From the NCBI RefSeq assembly GCF_903645315.1, contig NZ_CAHJXL010000001.1:2883501-2947500 (forward strand): 64,000 bases of DNA, read 5' to 3'. The translations under genes were made by a program, and so were the position numbers. The notes below the pieces were generated by a model, which was given only the letters and a program-made list of their open reading frames with translations, did no database searches and had not been told where the DNA came from. The stretch comes from Victivallis sp. Marseille-Q1083. GTDB taxonomy: Bacteria > Verrucomicrobiota > Lentisphaeria > Victivallales > Victivallaceae. This document shows positions 1 through 8,233 of this stretch, in pieces (the first letter of the stretch is position 1; each line of letters starts with the position of its first letter).

Positions 1-267
1 ATGAATTTTCCGGCGATCACCATTCGCCAGGCGCTGGAACGTCCCGAAGCGATGGATGCCGGTACCATCATCCTCACCGGACTCGATCCCGAAATCGTCC
101 TTGATTCCATCGCGCTGGTGCTTGACGAATTCGAAGCCAACGGCGGCAAATATGACAAAATCTGTTCTGAATACCAGGTGACCAACACTTCCTGGCGCGT
201 TCTCAAGCTCATCCTCGGCACCGCCAGACTCGCCAATCGCTGGAGAGGCGTCGAACTGAAAAAATAA
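1..267 (+). CDS. UDP-N-acetylglucosamine 2-epimerase (WecB/WbjD/FnlC type), C-terminal fragment
   Basis: The window opens inside this gene; only about the last 88 residues are present, against roughly 370 for the family, so the ATG at base 1 is probably an internal methionine. The segment NFPAITIRQALERPEAMDAG followed by a TGLDP stretch matches the C-terminal UDP-binding part of non-hydrolysing C2 epimerases. The RQA-ERPEAMD wording is closest to the subgroup that makes UDP-N-acetyl-L-fucosamine (WbjD, FnlC, Cap5G) rather than classical WecB. The next gene, 11 bases downstream, resembles the WbuB sugar transferase, which fits an L-FucNAc-containing surface glycan. Family is well supported; the exact product sugar is inferred. 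Confidence 0.8.
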   Translation: MNFPAITIRQALERPEAMDAGTIILTGLDPEIVLDSIALVLDEFEANGGKYDKICSEYQVTNTSWRVLKLILGTARLANRWRGVELKK

Positions 268-278
268 CGGATGCAACC

Positions 279-1499
279 ATGGGTAAACGCAAAATTCTGA
301 TTCTGACGGAGCGCTTTTTCCCGGAAGAGTTTCTGATCAATGATCTGGCTGCCGAATGGAAAAAGCGCGGTTGGAACATTGAAGTGTTGACGCAAGTGCC
401 AAGTTATCCGCATGACCGGGTTTTTGACGGTTATTATAATCGTTGGTTTCAGACGACCAGGGAATACCGGGATATTCCGGTTCATCGGGTGAAAACTTTA
501 ACCGGCTACAATCGAAGCGTGGTCCGGAAAATCGTCAATTATTTGAATTTTGCGCTGCTGACTTCGCTGTGGAGCTTATTTCATGGTTGGCGGTATCAGC
601 AGATTTTTATTTACCACACCGGACCTCTGACGATGGCCGTTGCCGGAGTGGTACTGCATTATATCTGCCGGAAACCGTGTATGATCTGGACCCAGGATGT
701 CTGGCCGGATACCGTTTATGCTTACGGGTTCAAGCCCTGCTGGTGGAAACGGTTGCTGCTCGATAATTTCGTCCGCCTGATCTATTCAGCCTGCGGGACG
801 ATTGGCGTCAGTTCGCCCGGCTTCATTGAAAAATTACGGCCCTATACGGATAAAGAGATCCATTTTATCCCGCAGTGGACGACCCAGCGTCTGGCTATGG
901 CCTCCAAAGCTGTTTCCGGCAAAAGAATTTTCACTTTTGCCGGAAATATCGGTTCGGTTCAGAATCTGGAAATGGTAGTTGAAGCATTCGGCTCTTTGAA
1001 AAATGAGGAAGCGGAATTGCGGCTGGTTGGGGGAGGGGTGTTTCTTGAGCGTCTGCAGAAGCTCGTCCAGGCAAAACAATATCGGAACATTGTTTTTACC
1101 GGTCGACTGCCGCAGGAAAAAATGCCGGAAGTTTTTGCCCAGTCCGATGTAATGATCATTTCATTGAAAAGAGAATTTGCGATGACACTTCCGGCCAAAT
1201 TTCAAGCGTATATTGCAGCCGGGAAGCCGATTTTCGGCATCATTACCGGGGATACGGCGGAATTGATCGAACAATATGAACTCGGCATGATTGCGTTGCC
1301 GGAATTTGAATCGATCAGGAGCGGTTTTCAAACTTTGATGCAACAATCGTCCCGGCAATTGGAAGTGTGGGGCAATAATGCCCGAAATACCTCGAAGCGT
1401 TTATTTGACCGTACTAACATTGTCGGAATCATGAGCTGTTTGTGTGGCATGGAGGAATATGACCATTCTATCGAGCATTCGCCAAAATATACCGTGTAA
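279..1499 (+). CDS. Glycosyltransferase family 4, WbuB-like
   Basis: A 406-residue cytoplasmic glycosyltransferase for surface polysaccharide. The N-terminus (ILILTERFFPEEFLINDLA, then a TQVPSYPHDRVFDGY stretch) is typical of WbuB-like enzymes that move an amino-deoxy sugar such as L-FucNAc from UDP-sugar to the growing repeat unit. The acceptor-binding N-terminal Rossmann half covers about 1-200. The donor-binding half follows, with FAGNIGSVQNLEMVVEAF, a GGG turn and a P-E-VFAQSDVMIISLK loop, and ends with the SxPAKFQAYIAAGKPI-type segment of GT4 enzymes (here TLPAKFQAYIAAGKPI). It lies 11 bases after the epimerase and 28 bases before a lipoprotein gene, so it is probably in the same operon. 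The precise sugar is inferred from context. Confidence 0.82.
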   Translation: MGKRKILILTERFFPEEFLINDLAAEWKKRGWNIEVLTQVPSYPHDRVFDGYYNRWFQTTREYRDIPVHRVKTLTGYNRSVVRKIVNYLNFALLTSLWSLFHGWRYQQIFIYHTGPLTMAVAGVVLHYICRKPCMIWTQDVWPDTVYAYGFKPCWWKRLLLDNFVRLIYSACGTIGVSSPGFIEKLRPYTDKEIHFIPQWTTQRLAMASKAVSGKRIFTFAGNIGSVQNLEMVVEAFGSLKNEEAELRLVGGGVFLERLQKLVQAKQYRNIVFTGRLPQEKMPEVFAQSDVMIISLKREFAMTLPAKFQAYIAAGKPIFGIITGDTAELIEQYELGMIALPEFESIRSGFQTLMQQSSRQLEVWGNNARNTSKRLFDRTNIVGIMSCLCGMEEYDHSIEHSPKYTV

Positions 1500-1527
1500 T
1501 CTCAACCCAACCATCAGGAGGTAGAAA

Positions 1528-2433
1528 ATGGAATTATTAGGTCGCGTTATCATTGCCTGTAGTGTACTGGCGACAGGAGGTTGTATGACTTCTTCTCAAT
1601 CCGAAGAAAATGTTGTTGCCTCTTCGGAACTTGTCGCGCTCCAGTTCAATGACACGAAAACGGATGTCCGGATCGAATTCCCGGAGGATTGGTTGAACTG
1701 GAATTCGCAGACCGGAACTTTTGATGGAAAAAACGCCGGTTTTCAGGTAAGTGGGAAGGTGACCAATGTCTATAGCAGGGATATGCTGACAGTTGATCCG
1801 GCTCGACCGATTGAAATTTCAGGAAATTTTAAGAATTTATCTGCAGATTCAGAGGCGACAGTTTATTTGGGGTTCAAAGTTTATGATCAGAACGGTAATG
1901 AAATCCGGGATTGGACGGTGAAGGCACTTCCAGGCAGCGATACTGTTTTGAGCCGTAAATGCAATGAAGATTCGACGACGATTTACGTCAGAGATGCTTC
2001 TGCGTGGCAGGAAGGCGCCAGGGCCGTACCGGTATTTTTTACTGAAACTGATTACAGTGACTTGCCGAATAACCATTTGAAACAATCGTATTCTCAGTCA
2101 ATCAGGTCTGTAACAAAGTTGACAGATAATAATTTTGCAGTAGAATTCACTGAACCGGTTGGTTTCGACGCTGGAGTTGGGATTGGCGTACGGTTGCATA
2201 AACAGGGCGGCGCGTTGATGTATGCAGGAGGCAGCAAAACCCTTAAACCACAGGAAAGCGTAACACTAAGCGGAATAGTTCAGGGACAGGCAACAATGGG
2301 CATGCCGGCGGATGCCTGGTGTCCGGGAGCGGCGTATGCGCGGTTGATTGTACTGGTTCGCAGCAATTCAGAGGACTGCAAAGTTCAGTTCGATTCCATT
2401 GAGGCGGAGACGCTGACAGAAAATACGCTGTAA
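1528..2433 (+). CDS. Hypothetical lipoprotein at the end of the polysaccharide cluster
   Basis: A 301-residue protein I do not recognise. The ATG follows a strong AGGAGGT site by 6 bases. The N-terminus is a lipoprotein signal with lipobox ATGGC and lipidation Cys19, although the signal has only one short hydrophobic stretch and no strong positive cluster. The mature part is rich in beta-type sequence with two similar halves. The first runs from about residue 45 to 165 with phrases such as ISGNFKNLSADSEATVYLGF, and the second ends with VQFDSIEAE, which is reminiscent of jelly-roll carbohydrate-binding modules of glycosidases. A strong terminator follows. It may bind or anchor the glycan made by the upstream genes; this is inference only. 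Confidence 0.7.
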   Translation: MELLGRVIIACSVLATGGCMTSSQSEENVVASSELVALQFNDTKTDVRIEFPEDWLNWNSQTGTFDGKNAGFQVSGKVTNVYSRDMLTVDPARPIEISGNFKNLSADSEATVYLGFKVYDQNGNEIRDWTVKALPGSDTVLSRKCNEDSTTIYVRDASAWQEGARAVPVFFTETDYSDLPNNHLKQSYSQSIRSVTKLTDNNFAVEFTEPVGFDAGVGIGVRLHKQGGALMYAGGSKTLKPQESVTLSGIVQGQATMGMPADAWCPGAAYARLIVLVRSNSEDCKVQFDSIEAETLTENTL

Positions 2434-2460
2434 ACGGTCATTCGATTCAGCAATATTGTC

Positions 2461-2509
2461 AAACCGCTCCGGCAAATTCGTTTTTTGCCGGAGCGGTTTT
2501 TCTTTTTCG
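2461..2509 (+). terminator. Rho-independent terminator after the polysaccharide cluster
   Basis: A 16-bp perfect stem (AAACCGCTCCGGCAAA at 2461-2476 with its complement at 2484-2499) closes a 7-base loop and runs into TTTCTTTTTC. It sits 27 bases after the lipoprotein stop codon and between convergent genes, so it may also slow transcription arriving on the minus strand. Confidence 0.9.
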
Positions 2510-2522
2510 GTGCTTGGAAACA

Positions 2523-2554
2523 GATCGCCCGGCCGGTGAATTCCGGCCGGGCGA
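2523..2554 (-). terminator. Hairpin after the repeat-protein gene, possible terminator
   Basis: A 13-bp perfect stem (ATCGCCCGGCCGG at 2523-2535 with its complement at 2542-2554) lies 22 bases after the stop codon of the minus-strand gene. Read on the minus strand it is followed by CTGTTTCC rather than a clean T run, so it is a weak intrinsic terminator at best. It works back to back with the plus-strand terminator next to it. Confidence 0.55.
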
Positions 2555-2576
2555 TTTATTGGTCGAAATATCAACT

Positions 2577-3170
2577 TTAGAAACTGTAATTGAATAAAGG
2601 GAAGACCGGCAGGAAGCCGTCCGGATTGTAATTGATCGCACCGATCTGCAGCCCCTTGCCGCCTTCCACGCAGTTGATGGCGCCAAGCTGGAAATCGCAA
2701 TCTTCGGCGAGGTTGAAAGCGCCGATCTGGGCGCCGTCGGCCGTTTCGGTGATGTTGGTGATGCTCAACTGGCAGCCGGTAAACTGATAAGCCGAATTGC
2801 CGCCGACGCCGAGCTGCAGGCCGGTGAACTGATCGGTAATATTGCCGCAGGCCAGTTGGACGCCGCAGAAAGTATTGGCGATGTTGACGCAGGGTGCCAG
2901 TTGAAAACCGTTGACATCGGCTTCGCTGAACAGCAGGCCGAATTCCATGCCGTTGACTTCATCGTGGGCATGATACAAGTCCAATGAAAAACCGTTGACG
3001 ACATCCACCCACGGCCAGCCGAAGAAGGAGACCAACCCGCTGCTGCGGGTGGCGCAACTGCTTGCCGGACAGATTTGCGGCATCACTTCCGGCTCGGCCG
3101 GCGCTTCTTCCGCCGCCAGACCGAACGACAGCAGCGTAATCATCGAAAAACCCAGTGCCATTTTACCCAT
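2577..3170 (-). CDS. Secreted beta-repeat protein, LA_2272-like surface repeats
   Basis: A 197-residue secreted protein of unknown function. I place the start at the ATG at 3170, since GGAGG stands 7 bases upstream and a signal peptide (MGKMALGFSMITLLSFGLAA, cut before EEA) begins there; a longer in-frame ATG 18 codons upstream lacks a site. The mature region holds a run of about eight 18-20-residue repeats with a G-x-(Q/E)-(L/I/F)-(G/A/S) core, for example GLQLGVGGN, GAQIGAFN and GLQIGAIN. These resemble the surface repeats of Leptospira LA_2272-type proteins and predict a beta-solenoid or porin-like sheet. Pairs of cysteines occur along the repeats. It is convergent with the polysaccharide cluster and seems monocistronic. 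Confidence 0.75.
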   Translation of the reverse strand: MGKMALGFSMITLLSFGLAAEEAPAEPEVMPQICPASSCATRSSGLVSFFGWPWVDVVNGFSLDLYHAHDEVNGMEFGLLFSEADVNGFQLAPCVNIANTFCGVQLACGNITDQFTGLQLGVGGNSAYQFTGCQLSITNITETADGAQIGAFNLAEDCDFQLGAINCVEGGKGLQIGAINYNPDGFLPVFPLFNYSF

Positions 3171-3503
3171 TTTTTCCCTCCGTTGGAAGTTTGCTATGCT
3201 GTTTTTTTGAAAACTGTTCTTCATCTATATAATATCGTCTGTTCGGCAAAAGTAAAATACTTCCTCCATATTTCCGGCAAATTTTTGCCGGAGATCGCCG
3301 AGGATTTGCAAGGTTAAGCGATAATTGTTGTAATATTATATGTAAATAAAAATTCTATCAGAAAAAGGCTTTATTTTCAATATAGGTATTGACTTTTGCC
3401 CAAAAATATACTATACTTAGCTTTGTTGATATTAGTGGTAATGCAATCGTTCCGGCAAAAACGGCGAAATCAAAGCCGAAGTGACGGATCGGAATTGTAG
3501 CGG
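3171..3503. other. Divergent intergenic region between repeat protein and GntR gene
   Basis: This 333-base AT-rich stretch has no supported gene. It contains the leader of the minus-strand repeat protein, a near-perfect 20-bp palindrome built from TCCGGCAAA and its complement (3273-3292), and a good plus-strand promoter listed separately. The palindrome repeats the top of the terminator stem at 2467-2492, but no T run follows it here. Confidence 0.6.
3389..3417 (+). promoter_or_regulatory. Sigma-70-type promoter of the GntR-pseudopilin-glycosidase operon
   Basis: TTGACT at 3389-3394 and TATACT at 3412-3417 are separated by exactly 17 bases, one of the best consensus matches in the window. 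It lies about 85 bases upstream of the GntR start codon in an AT-rich region and would drive the three-gene operon that ends at 7412. Confidence 0.75.
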
Positions 3504-4616
3504 ATGAACAAATATATGAAGTTATATGAACAAATCACCGATGAGTTGAAGCGGCGCATCGAGTCGCAGGAGTTGCGGCCGGGCGACCGGGTGCCTTCCA
3601 TCAGGGAGCTGCGCGATCAATATGGGGTCAGCCATATCACCGTCATCCGCTCCTATAAGGAATTGGCGGCCCGGAATTATATTTGCCAGAACCACGGCAA
3701 AAACTATTCGGTGTGCGGACCGAAACCGGAAGAGCCGCGCCGGATTACCGGCAACATCGGATTTTTTATCCGTCCGCTGTCGCCGTTCAGTGTCCAGGAC
3801 AATTACTTCAACGATATTACGCTGGGGATTCAGGGGGAATGCGCGGTGCGGCGGGTCAATTTGCTGTGCAGTCATACGACGGCCCCGTTGAATCATCTGC
3901 CGATCAACACCAGTGCTTTCCGCGCGATTGCCGGAGCGATGCGGGAGTTGGCCGGCGAGGTCGACGGCTTTCTGGTCGATGAGCACATTCCCGACGGTGT
4001 GCTGGCGCCGTTGGTCGGCGAACTGACCAAGCCGATGGTGATCGTCAACCGGCGCAGTACGCTGGCGGTCAATACCGTGACGCCGGCGATTGAGAAAAAT
4101 TTTGCCACGGCGCTGGATTTTGCTTTGCGGATGGGATATGACGCGTTCCTTTACATGCGCGATGTGGTGCGCACCAGCAATTTCAATGACTTCCGGACGG
4201 CGTTTGAAGCATTTATGGCGCTTCACCGGATCGGCGAAGAGCGACAGCGGGTGGTCGGTAATTGCAATTTGGACCCCCATGAGGTTTCCTGCATGGCGGC
4301 GTTGGGTTATTTCAATGAACTCAAGGAAAAATACAACAAAATTTTGGTCGTCACCGAAAGCGACGCATTCGCCCGGGTACTGGTGGATACCCTGGCCGGC
4401 CGGAAGGTCGGCTTGAAGCAGCGAATCGGCGTGCTGGCGGCGGAGGGCCTGGGGTATTGCCGCTGGAAAGAGCCATTCATCACTTCCTTGTGTTCCAGGC
4501 CGATCGAGATGGGGCGGCTGGCGACGGAAGTGTTATTCAGTTGCATGGACGGCAATTACAAGGCGCCGGCCAATCATACGCCATCGGAAGAATTTTTCCT
4601 GGGAAATACGTTATAA
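3504..4616 (+). CDS. GntR-family transcriptional regulator with LacI-type sensor domain
   Basis: A 370-residue DNA-binding regulator. Residues 1-70 form a GntR winged helix (LYEQITDELKRRIESQELRPGD, then VPSIRELRDQYGVSHITVIRSYKEL). Residues 85-365 look like the periplasmic-binding-protein fold of LacI/AraR-type sensors (IGFFIRPLSPFSVQDNYFND at the start, AAEGLGYCRWKEPFITSLCSRPIEMGRLATEVLF at the end), so the likely effector is a sugar. It lies 42 bases upstream of the pseudopilin gene and is read in the same direction. It is therefore probably a local regulator of the glycosidase operon and of itself. Only a weak ribosome site precedes the ATG; an alternative ATG lies four codons in. Confidence 0.88.
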   Translation: MNKYMKLYEQITDELKRRIESQELRPGDRVPSIRELRDQYGVSHITVIRSYKELAARNYICQNHGKNYSVCGPKPEEPRRITGNIGFFIRPLSPFSVQDNYFNDITLGIQGECAVRRVNLLCSHTTAPLNHLPINTSAFRAIAGAMRELAGEVDGFLVDEHIPDGVLAPLVGELTKPMVIVNRRSTLAVNTVTPAIEKNFATALDFALRMGYDAFLYMRDVVRTSNFNDFRTAFEAFMALHRIGEERQRVVGNCNLDPHEVSCMAALGYFNELKEKYNKILVVTESDAFARVLVDTLAGRKVGLKQRIGVLAAEGLGYCRWKEPFITSLCSRPIEMGRLATEVLFSCMDGNYKAPANHTPSEEFFLGNTL

Positions 4617-4658
4617 CACTTTTGAACGACAAAAACAAGAACGGAAAGCAGGTGAAAA

Positions 4659-5366
4659 ATGAAGAGAAATTTTACATTGATAGAATTGCTGATCGTAATT
4701 GCAATTATTTCCATTTTATCTGGCATGTTGTTGCCGGCTCTGGGCAAAGCCAAAGCGAAAGCCGTCAGTATCAAATGTACCGGCAACCAGAAACAGCATG
4801 GCCTGGCATTGTTGATGTATGCCGATGACAACCGGAGTTTCATGCCGCCGACCTATGCGAATTGCGGCGTCAACATCGGCTGGTGGGTGGCGGACGGTCA
4901 TCCATCCGACCGGAGCAAATGGCGTTTTCGCGACGATGCCTACGGCAGTTACATCCCTTATATTTACGAGTACGCCGGCAGCGACGAACTGTTTCTCTGT
5001 CCGGCCGGCGGCCGCAGCTCCGATATGGCGACCAATATGCAGAATGACTATCCGTTGTCGCCGGTGTTCACTTTCGCAATGAAGAAAGTGGAAAATGTGC
5101 CGTCTCCTTCCGACATCATGTTGTGTCTGGAGGGATACACCGTTCCGGCGATGTGTGCCTATATGACGGAAGTACGCCATGACAAGGCAGCGAATATCCT
5201 GTTTGCCGACGGTCATGCCGAAACGGTCGGCCGCCGGCAACTGTTCAATGATTGGGAACGTTTTTATCCGGAAGAAATTGCCGGGGTAAACGATTACAGC
5301 TATGCCGGGCAGGGGGCCTGGCAGGCTTATGACCGGCTGCCGTTCCTGCCGGGTGAAGTGTGGTGA
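4659..5366 (+). CDS. Type II secretion-like pseudopilin with H-x9-DG tail motif (1)
   Basis: A 235-residue class III-signal protein. The N-terminus [20 protein letters not shown] carries the prepilin peptidase site (cut after the short leader, before Phe) and Glu at mature position 5, followed by the [15 protein letters not shown] helix. The C-terminal part has H-DKAANILFA-DG, the H-x9-DG motif of the pseudopilin-like proteins that are greatly expanded in Lentisphaerota and Planctomycetota. It is 42 bases after the GntR gene and only 12 bases before the glycosidase gene, so the three are an operon. These proteins are probably displayed at the inner membrane or periplasm by a T2SS-like machine; their individual roles are unknown. 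Confidence 0.9.
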   Translation: MKRNFTLIELLIVIAIISILSGMLLPALGKAKAKAVSIKCTGNQKQHGLALLMYADDNRSFMPPTYANCGVNIGWWVADGHPSDRSKWRFRDDAYGSYIPYIYEYAGSDELFLCPAGGRSSDMATNMQNDYPLSPVFTFAMKKVENVPSPSDIMLCLEGYTVPAMCAYMTEVRHDKAANILFADGHAETVGRRQLFNDWERFYPEEIAGVNDYSYAGQGAWQAYDRLPFLPGEVW

Positions 5367-5378
5367 GGAGTCCAGACG

Positions 5379-7412
5379 ATGGTGAACTGCGGTTGGAAAA
5401 ATGTTCTGGCCGGCGTGCTTTTTGCCGCCGGCTGGCTGTCGGCGGCAAAATGTGAATATGCTCCGCAACTGGCGCCCGGAATCCTGGCACGGGTGCAAGC
5501 GGCGGCGGAGCCGGCGGATATGCGGTCGAAAAACTTTGTGACGGCGGAGCCGGCCGGCGACGAACTGCTTCTGAAATCCGGCGAGGTTATCGTCAGCCTC
5601 AACCGGCGGAATCTGACGGTGACGGTCCGGCGCGCTGGGCAAATCTGGCGTTTGGCGGAACTGACGCCGTCGGTGGTTCGGTTCAATGGCGAGGATCATC
5701 AACTGGAATTGAAATCGGCTGGTCGGCGGCGGATCGAACCGGAACAATTCGCCGGAGTTCTCGGCTACAAAATTTATCTGGCCGGTTGGAAAGCCGCCGG
5801 AGTGGAGCTGGATTTGGCGATGGTTTTGTTCGTCGGGCTGGAATGGGAAACCGGCGATGTCATCTTCGAATTACGCCCGCAGGAAACCGGGGCGGTTTGG
5901 CGGCAATGCCGATGGCCCGGCGCACTGGAGGCCGGCGACGCCGACGGGACGGCGGTGCCGTTCATGCAGGGTCTGTACATTCCACGCCGCTGGCCGCAGG
6001 CCTTCGAGACGCCTTACGGCGACGGTCCGGGCTACGGGATGGCCTACGGCCGTACTCTGTATATGCCGTGGTGGGGAATCAGTCGGGGCGGTCAGTCGGC
6101 GATGTTGATATTGGAGACGCCCGACGATGCCGGTTGCACGTTGAAACATTCTCCGGAGTCCGGCACCGGCGTGGAGGTGCTGTGGCTGCATTCGCTCGGG
6201 AAAATGGGCTATGTCCGGCGGGCGCGGCTTTCCACGCTGGACGGTAACTACGTTCAGATGGCCAAACGTTACCGGCAGTACGCCAGGGAACATGGTAAAT
6301 TTGTCGGTTTGAACGAAAAAATCGCCCGGACGCCGGTACTGGAAAAGCTGCTCGGCAGCCCGATTCTGCATACGACGGTAATGTATACCAATATGCGGGC
6401 TGGCCGGGACAGGCCGGAAGGCGATACCTGGTGGATCGACTACCGGAAACACGCTGACAACATCCGCAGATTGAAGGAAGCCGGACTCGAACGGCTGTAC
6501 GTGCATTTCGACGGCATCGGTTACCGCGGTTATGACAATCTCGAACCGGACCAACTGCCGGTTGGACGGCAGCCCGGCGGCGTCGAGGGATTGAAACAAT
6601 TGCTGGCCGAATGCCGCCGGCTGGATGTCGTTACCGCCTTTCATCAGCAATATCGCGATTTCTACACCGATGCGCCGAGTTACGACCCGGAGTTGTTGGT
6701 CCGGAAGGAAGACGGCAGCCGGCCGATGGACGATATCTGGGCGGGCGGCAAAAACGGCATTCTCTGTCAGCATCGTTCGCTGGATTATGTCCGTCGCAAC
6801 AATCAGTTTCTGGCGATGCTGGGCGTCAGGGTCGACGGCTGTTATCTGGATGTGTTCGCGGCGGTACCGGCCGACGAATGCTACCACCCCGAACATCCGA
6901 TGAGCCGGACGCAGTGTTATCGGGCGCGCGGCGAATGTTTCCGCTTTATCAAGGAGCAATGGGGCATCGTCAGTTCGGAAGAGCCGGTGGATTGGGCGAT
7001 CCCTTATCTCGACCTGGCTCATCACGGACCGTGGCCGGTGATGGAGAATGATACGCCATTCGCGATTATGATTCCGTTGTTCAACCTGGTATATCATGAC
7101 GCGATTTTCCTGCCGTTCGAATCGAAGATGACCCGCGATTCCTATTATTATCCGGCGACGGAAATTCCGGGTCTGTACGGATTGCTGAATGCCGGCATGC
7201 CGTATGTCGCCGAAGAGCCGACCCCGGAGGAACTGGAAACGGTCAAGGCGATGGCGGCGCTGCATCGGCGGGTCGGCCTGCTGGAGATGACTGGCCATGA
7301 ATTGCTCGATGACGCCGGACGCCGGCAGCGCTCCACGTTTGCCGACGGTACGACGGTGACGATCGATCAGGAAAACGGCACTTACCGGATTGTTATACCG
7401 CCGGAGAATTGA
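5379..7412 (+). CDS. Secreted glycoside hydrolase-like protein (GH101/DUF5696-like)
   Basis: A 677-residue exported protein with a signal peptide (residues 1-22, ending LSAA). GAGGAG stands 9 bases before the ATG. Residues about 60-300 look like a beta-sandwich of galactose-mutarotase type; about 310-640 look like a TIM barrel. Phrases such as RLYVHFDGIGYRGYDN, TAFHQQYRDFY and VDGCYLDVFA match the barrel of DUF5696 and GH101 endo-alpha-N-acetylgalactosaminidase relatives. Asp491 in YLDVFA is a candidate nucleophile, and Glu534 or Glu535 in SSEEP a candidate acid/base. The substrate is not determinable from sequence; mucin-type O-glycans would fit GH101. It ends the regulator-pseudopilin operon. 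Confidence 0.72.
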   Translation: MVNCGWKNVLAGVLFAAGWLSAAKCEYAPQLAPGILARVQAAAEPADMRSKNFVTAEPAGDELLLKSGEVIVSLNRRNLTVTVRRAGQIWRLAELTPSVVRFNGEDHQLELKSAGRRRIEPEQFAGVLGYKIYLAGWKAAGVELDLAMVLFVGLEWETGDVIFELRPQETGAVWRQCRWPGALEAGDADGTAVPFMQGLYIPRRWPQAFETPYGDGPGYGMAYGRTLYMPWWGISRGGQSAMLILETPDDAGCTLKHSPESGTGVEVLWLHSLGKMGYVRRARLSTLDGNYVQMAKRYRQYAREHGKFVGLNEKIARTPVLEKLLGSPILHTTVMYTNMRAGRDRPEGDTWWIDYRKHADNIRRLKEAGLERLYVHFDGIGYRGYDNLEPDQLPVGRQPGGVEGLKQLLAECRRLDVVTAFHQQYRDFYTDAPSYDPELLVRKEDGSRPMDDIWAGGKNGILCQHRSLDYVRRNNQFLAMLGVRVDGCYLDVFAAVPADECYHPEHPMSRTQCYRARGECFRFIKEQWGIVSSEEPVDWAIPYLDLAHHGPWPVMENDTPFAIMIPLFNLVYHDAIFLPFESKMTRDSYYYPATEIPGLYGLLNAGMPYVAEEPTPEELETVKAMAALHRRVGLLEMTGHELLDDAGRRQRSTFADGTTVTIDQENGTYRIVIPPEN

Positions 7413-7636
7413 CGGCGGCGCGGAGGAAGGCAACGGCAAATTCATTGAAAGCAGGCGCGGAAACCGGAAGCGTCGGAGGGAACGGAATGGAAATCCGGGC
7501 GGAAAAACAGCGGCTGGCCGAAAAGATATTCTCGAACTGTTTCATCCTTTACGGCGCCGGGATCGGGGGAGGCGGGATGGCCGGTTGCGTTCGAGCGGCG
7601 AACGGTTGAATTGAATGAAGATGGTGAAAAACTTCG

Positions 7637-8233
7637 TTAGCTTTTCTGCTCTTTGCGTTTGTTGCGGTCCAGACGGTAATTGGTCAGGATTCCGCAGGCC
7701 AGCCGGGCGGCGGCCCAACTGCCGTTGCCGAGCTTTTTCATGCCGGCCGCCAGCAGATACTGGTGATTTTTCCGCATGTTGGTGTAGGATAAATCCTCGT
7801 TGCGCTTGAACAGCTCGATGATTTTCCGTTTGGTCTCTTCGGCAGTCATACTGCGCCGCAGCCGGATCTGTTTATAGGATATCCCGGCGCTCTGGACCGC
7901 TTTGCCCCAGTTGCCGAAACGTTTCAAGGCGGCCATATACAAGGATTTGTTGATCGTCTGGATATATTTGGAGTGCAGCGGTTCGCCGCGTTCGTCCATC
8001 GCCCGGATCTCTTCGAGGACGCCTTGCGATGTCCAGGTTTTATACTTGCGGATTTCATCGTAATCCAGCCCGCAGGCCTCGATGGTTTCGCCCCAGGAAC
8101 CGAACAGCCGTTCGGCGGCGGCGTAGACATCCGGATAATTGGTCGCATAATAATAGGAATTCAACGGTTCCTGCCCGTAACGCTGCAGAATATGCTGTTG
8201 AATCATTTCCGGATGCCAAAGTTTTTTGAACAT
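7637..8233 (-). CDS. Stand-alone protein of three HNH-associated (homing endonuclease) repeats
   Basis: A 198-residue cytoplasmic, basic protein made of three degenerate repeats of about 60 residues (roughly 5-65, 66-128 and 129-190). Each has a loop of small residues, then a hydrophobic helix and the signature (F/L)G-x-W-x-(E/K/A)A-x-x-(A/C)-(G)-(L/I). Examples are RLFGSWGETIEACGLDYDEI and RFGNWGKAVQSAGISYKQI. This matches the homing-endonuclease-associated repeat (HNH_repeat type), probably a DNA-binding helical module, but no HNH or other nuclease motif is present. AGGAGT lies 4 bases before the ATG. It is convergent with the glycosidase operon and has no obvious partner. Confidence 0.78.
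   Translation of the reverse strand: MFKKLWHPEMIQQHILQRYGQEPLNSYYYATNYPDVYAAAERLFGSWGETIEACGLDYDEIRKYKTWTSQGVLEEIRAMDERGEPLHSKYIQTINKSLYMAALKRFGNWGKAVQSAGISYKQIRLRRSMTAEETKRKIIELFKRNEDLSYTNMRKNHQYLLAAGMKKLGNGSWAAARLACGILTNYRLDRNKRKEQKS

Noticed and set aside
3273-3292. Palindrome from TCCGGCAAA shared with the terminator at 2461, as a DNA-uptake-like repeat
   Set aside because: The other terminators of the window do not contain it, so there is no sign of a genome-wide uptake sequence.
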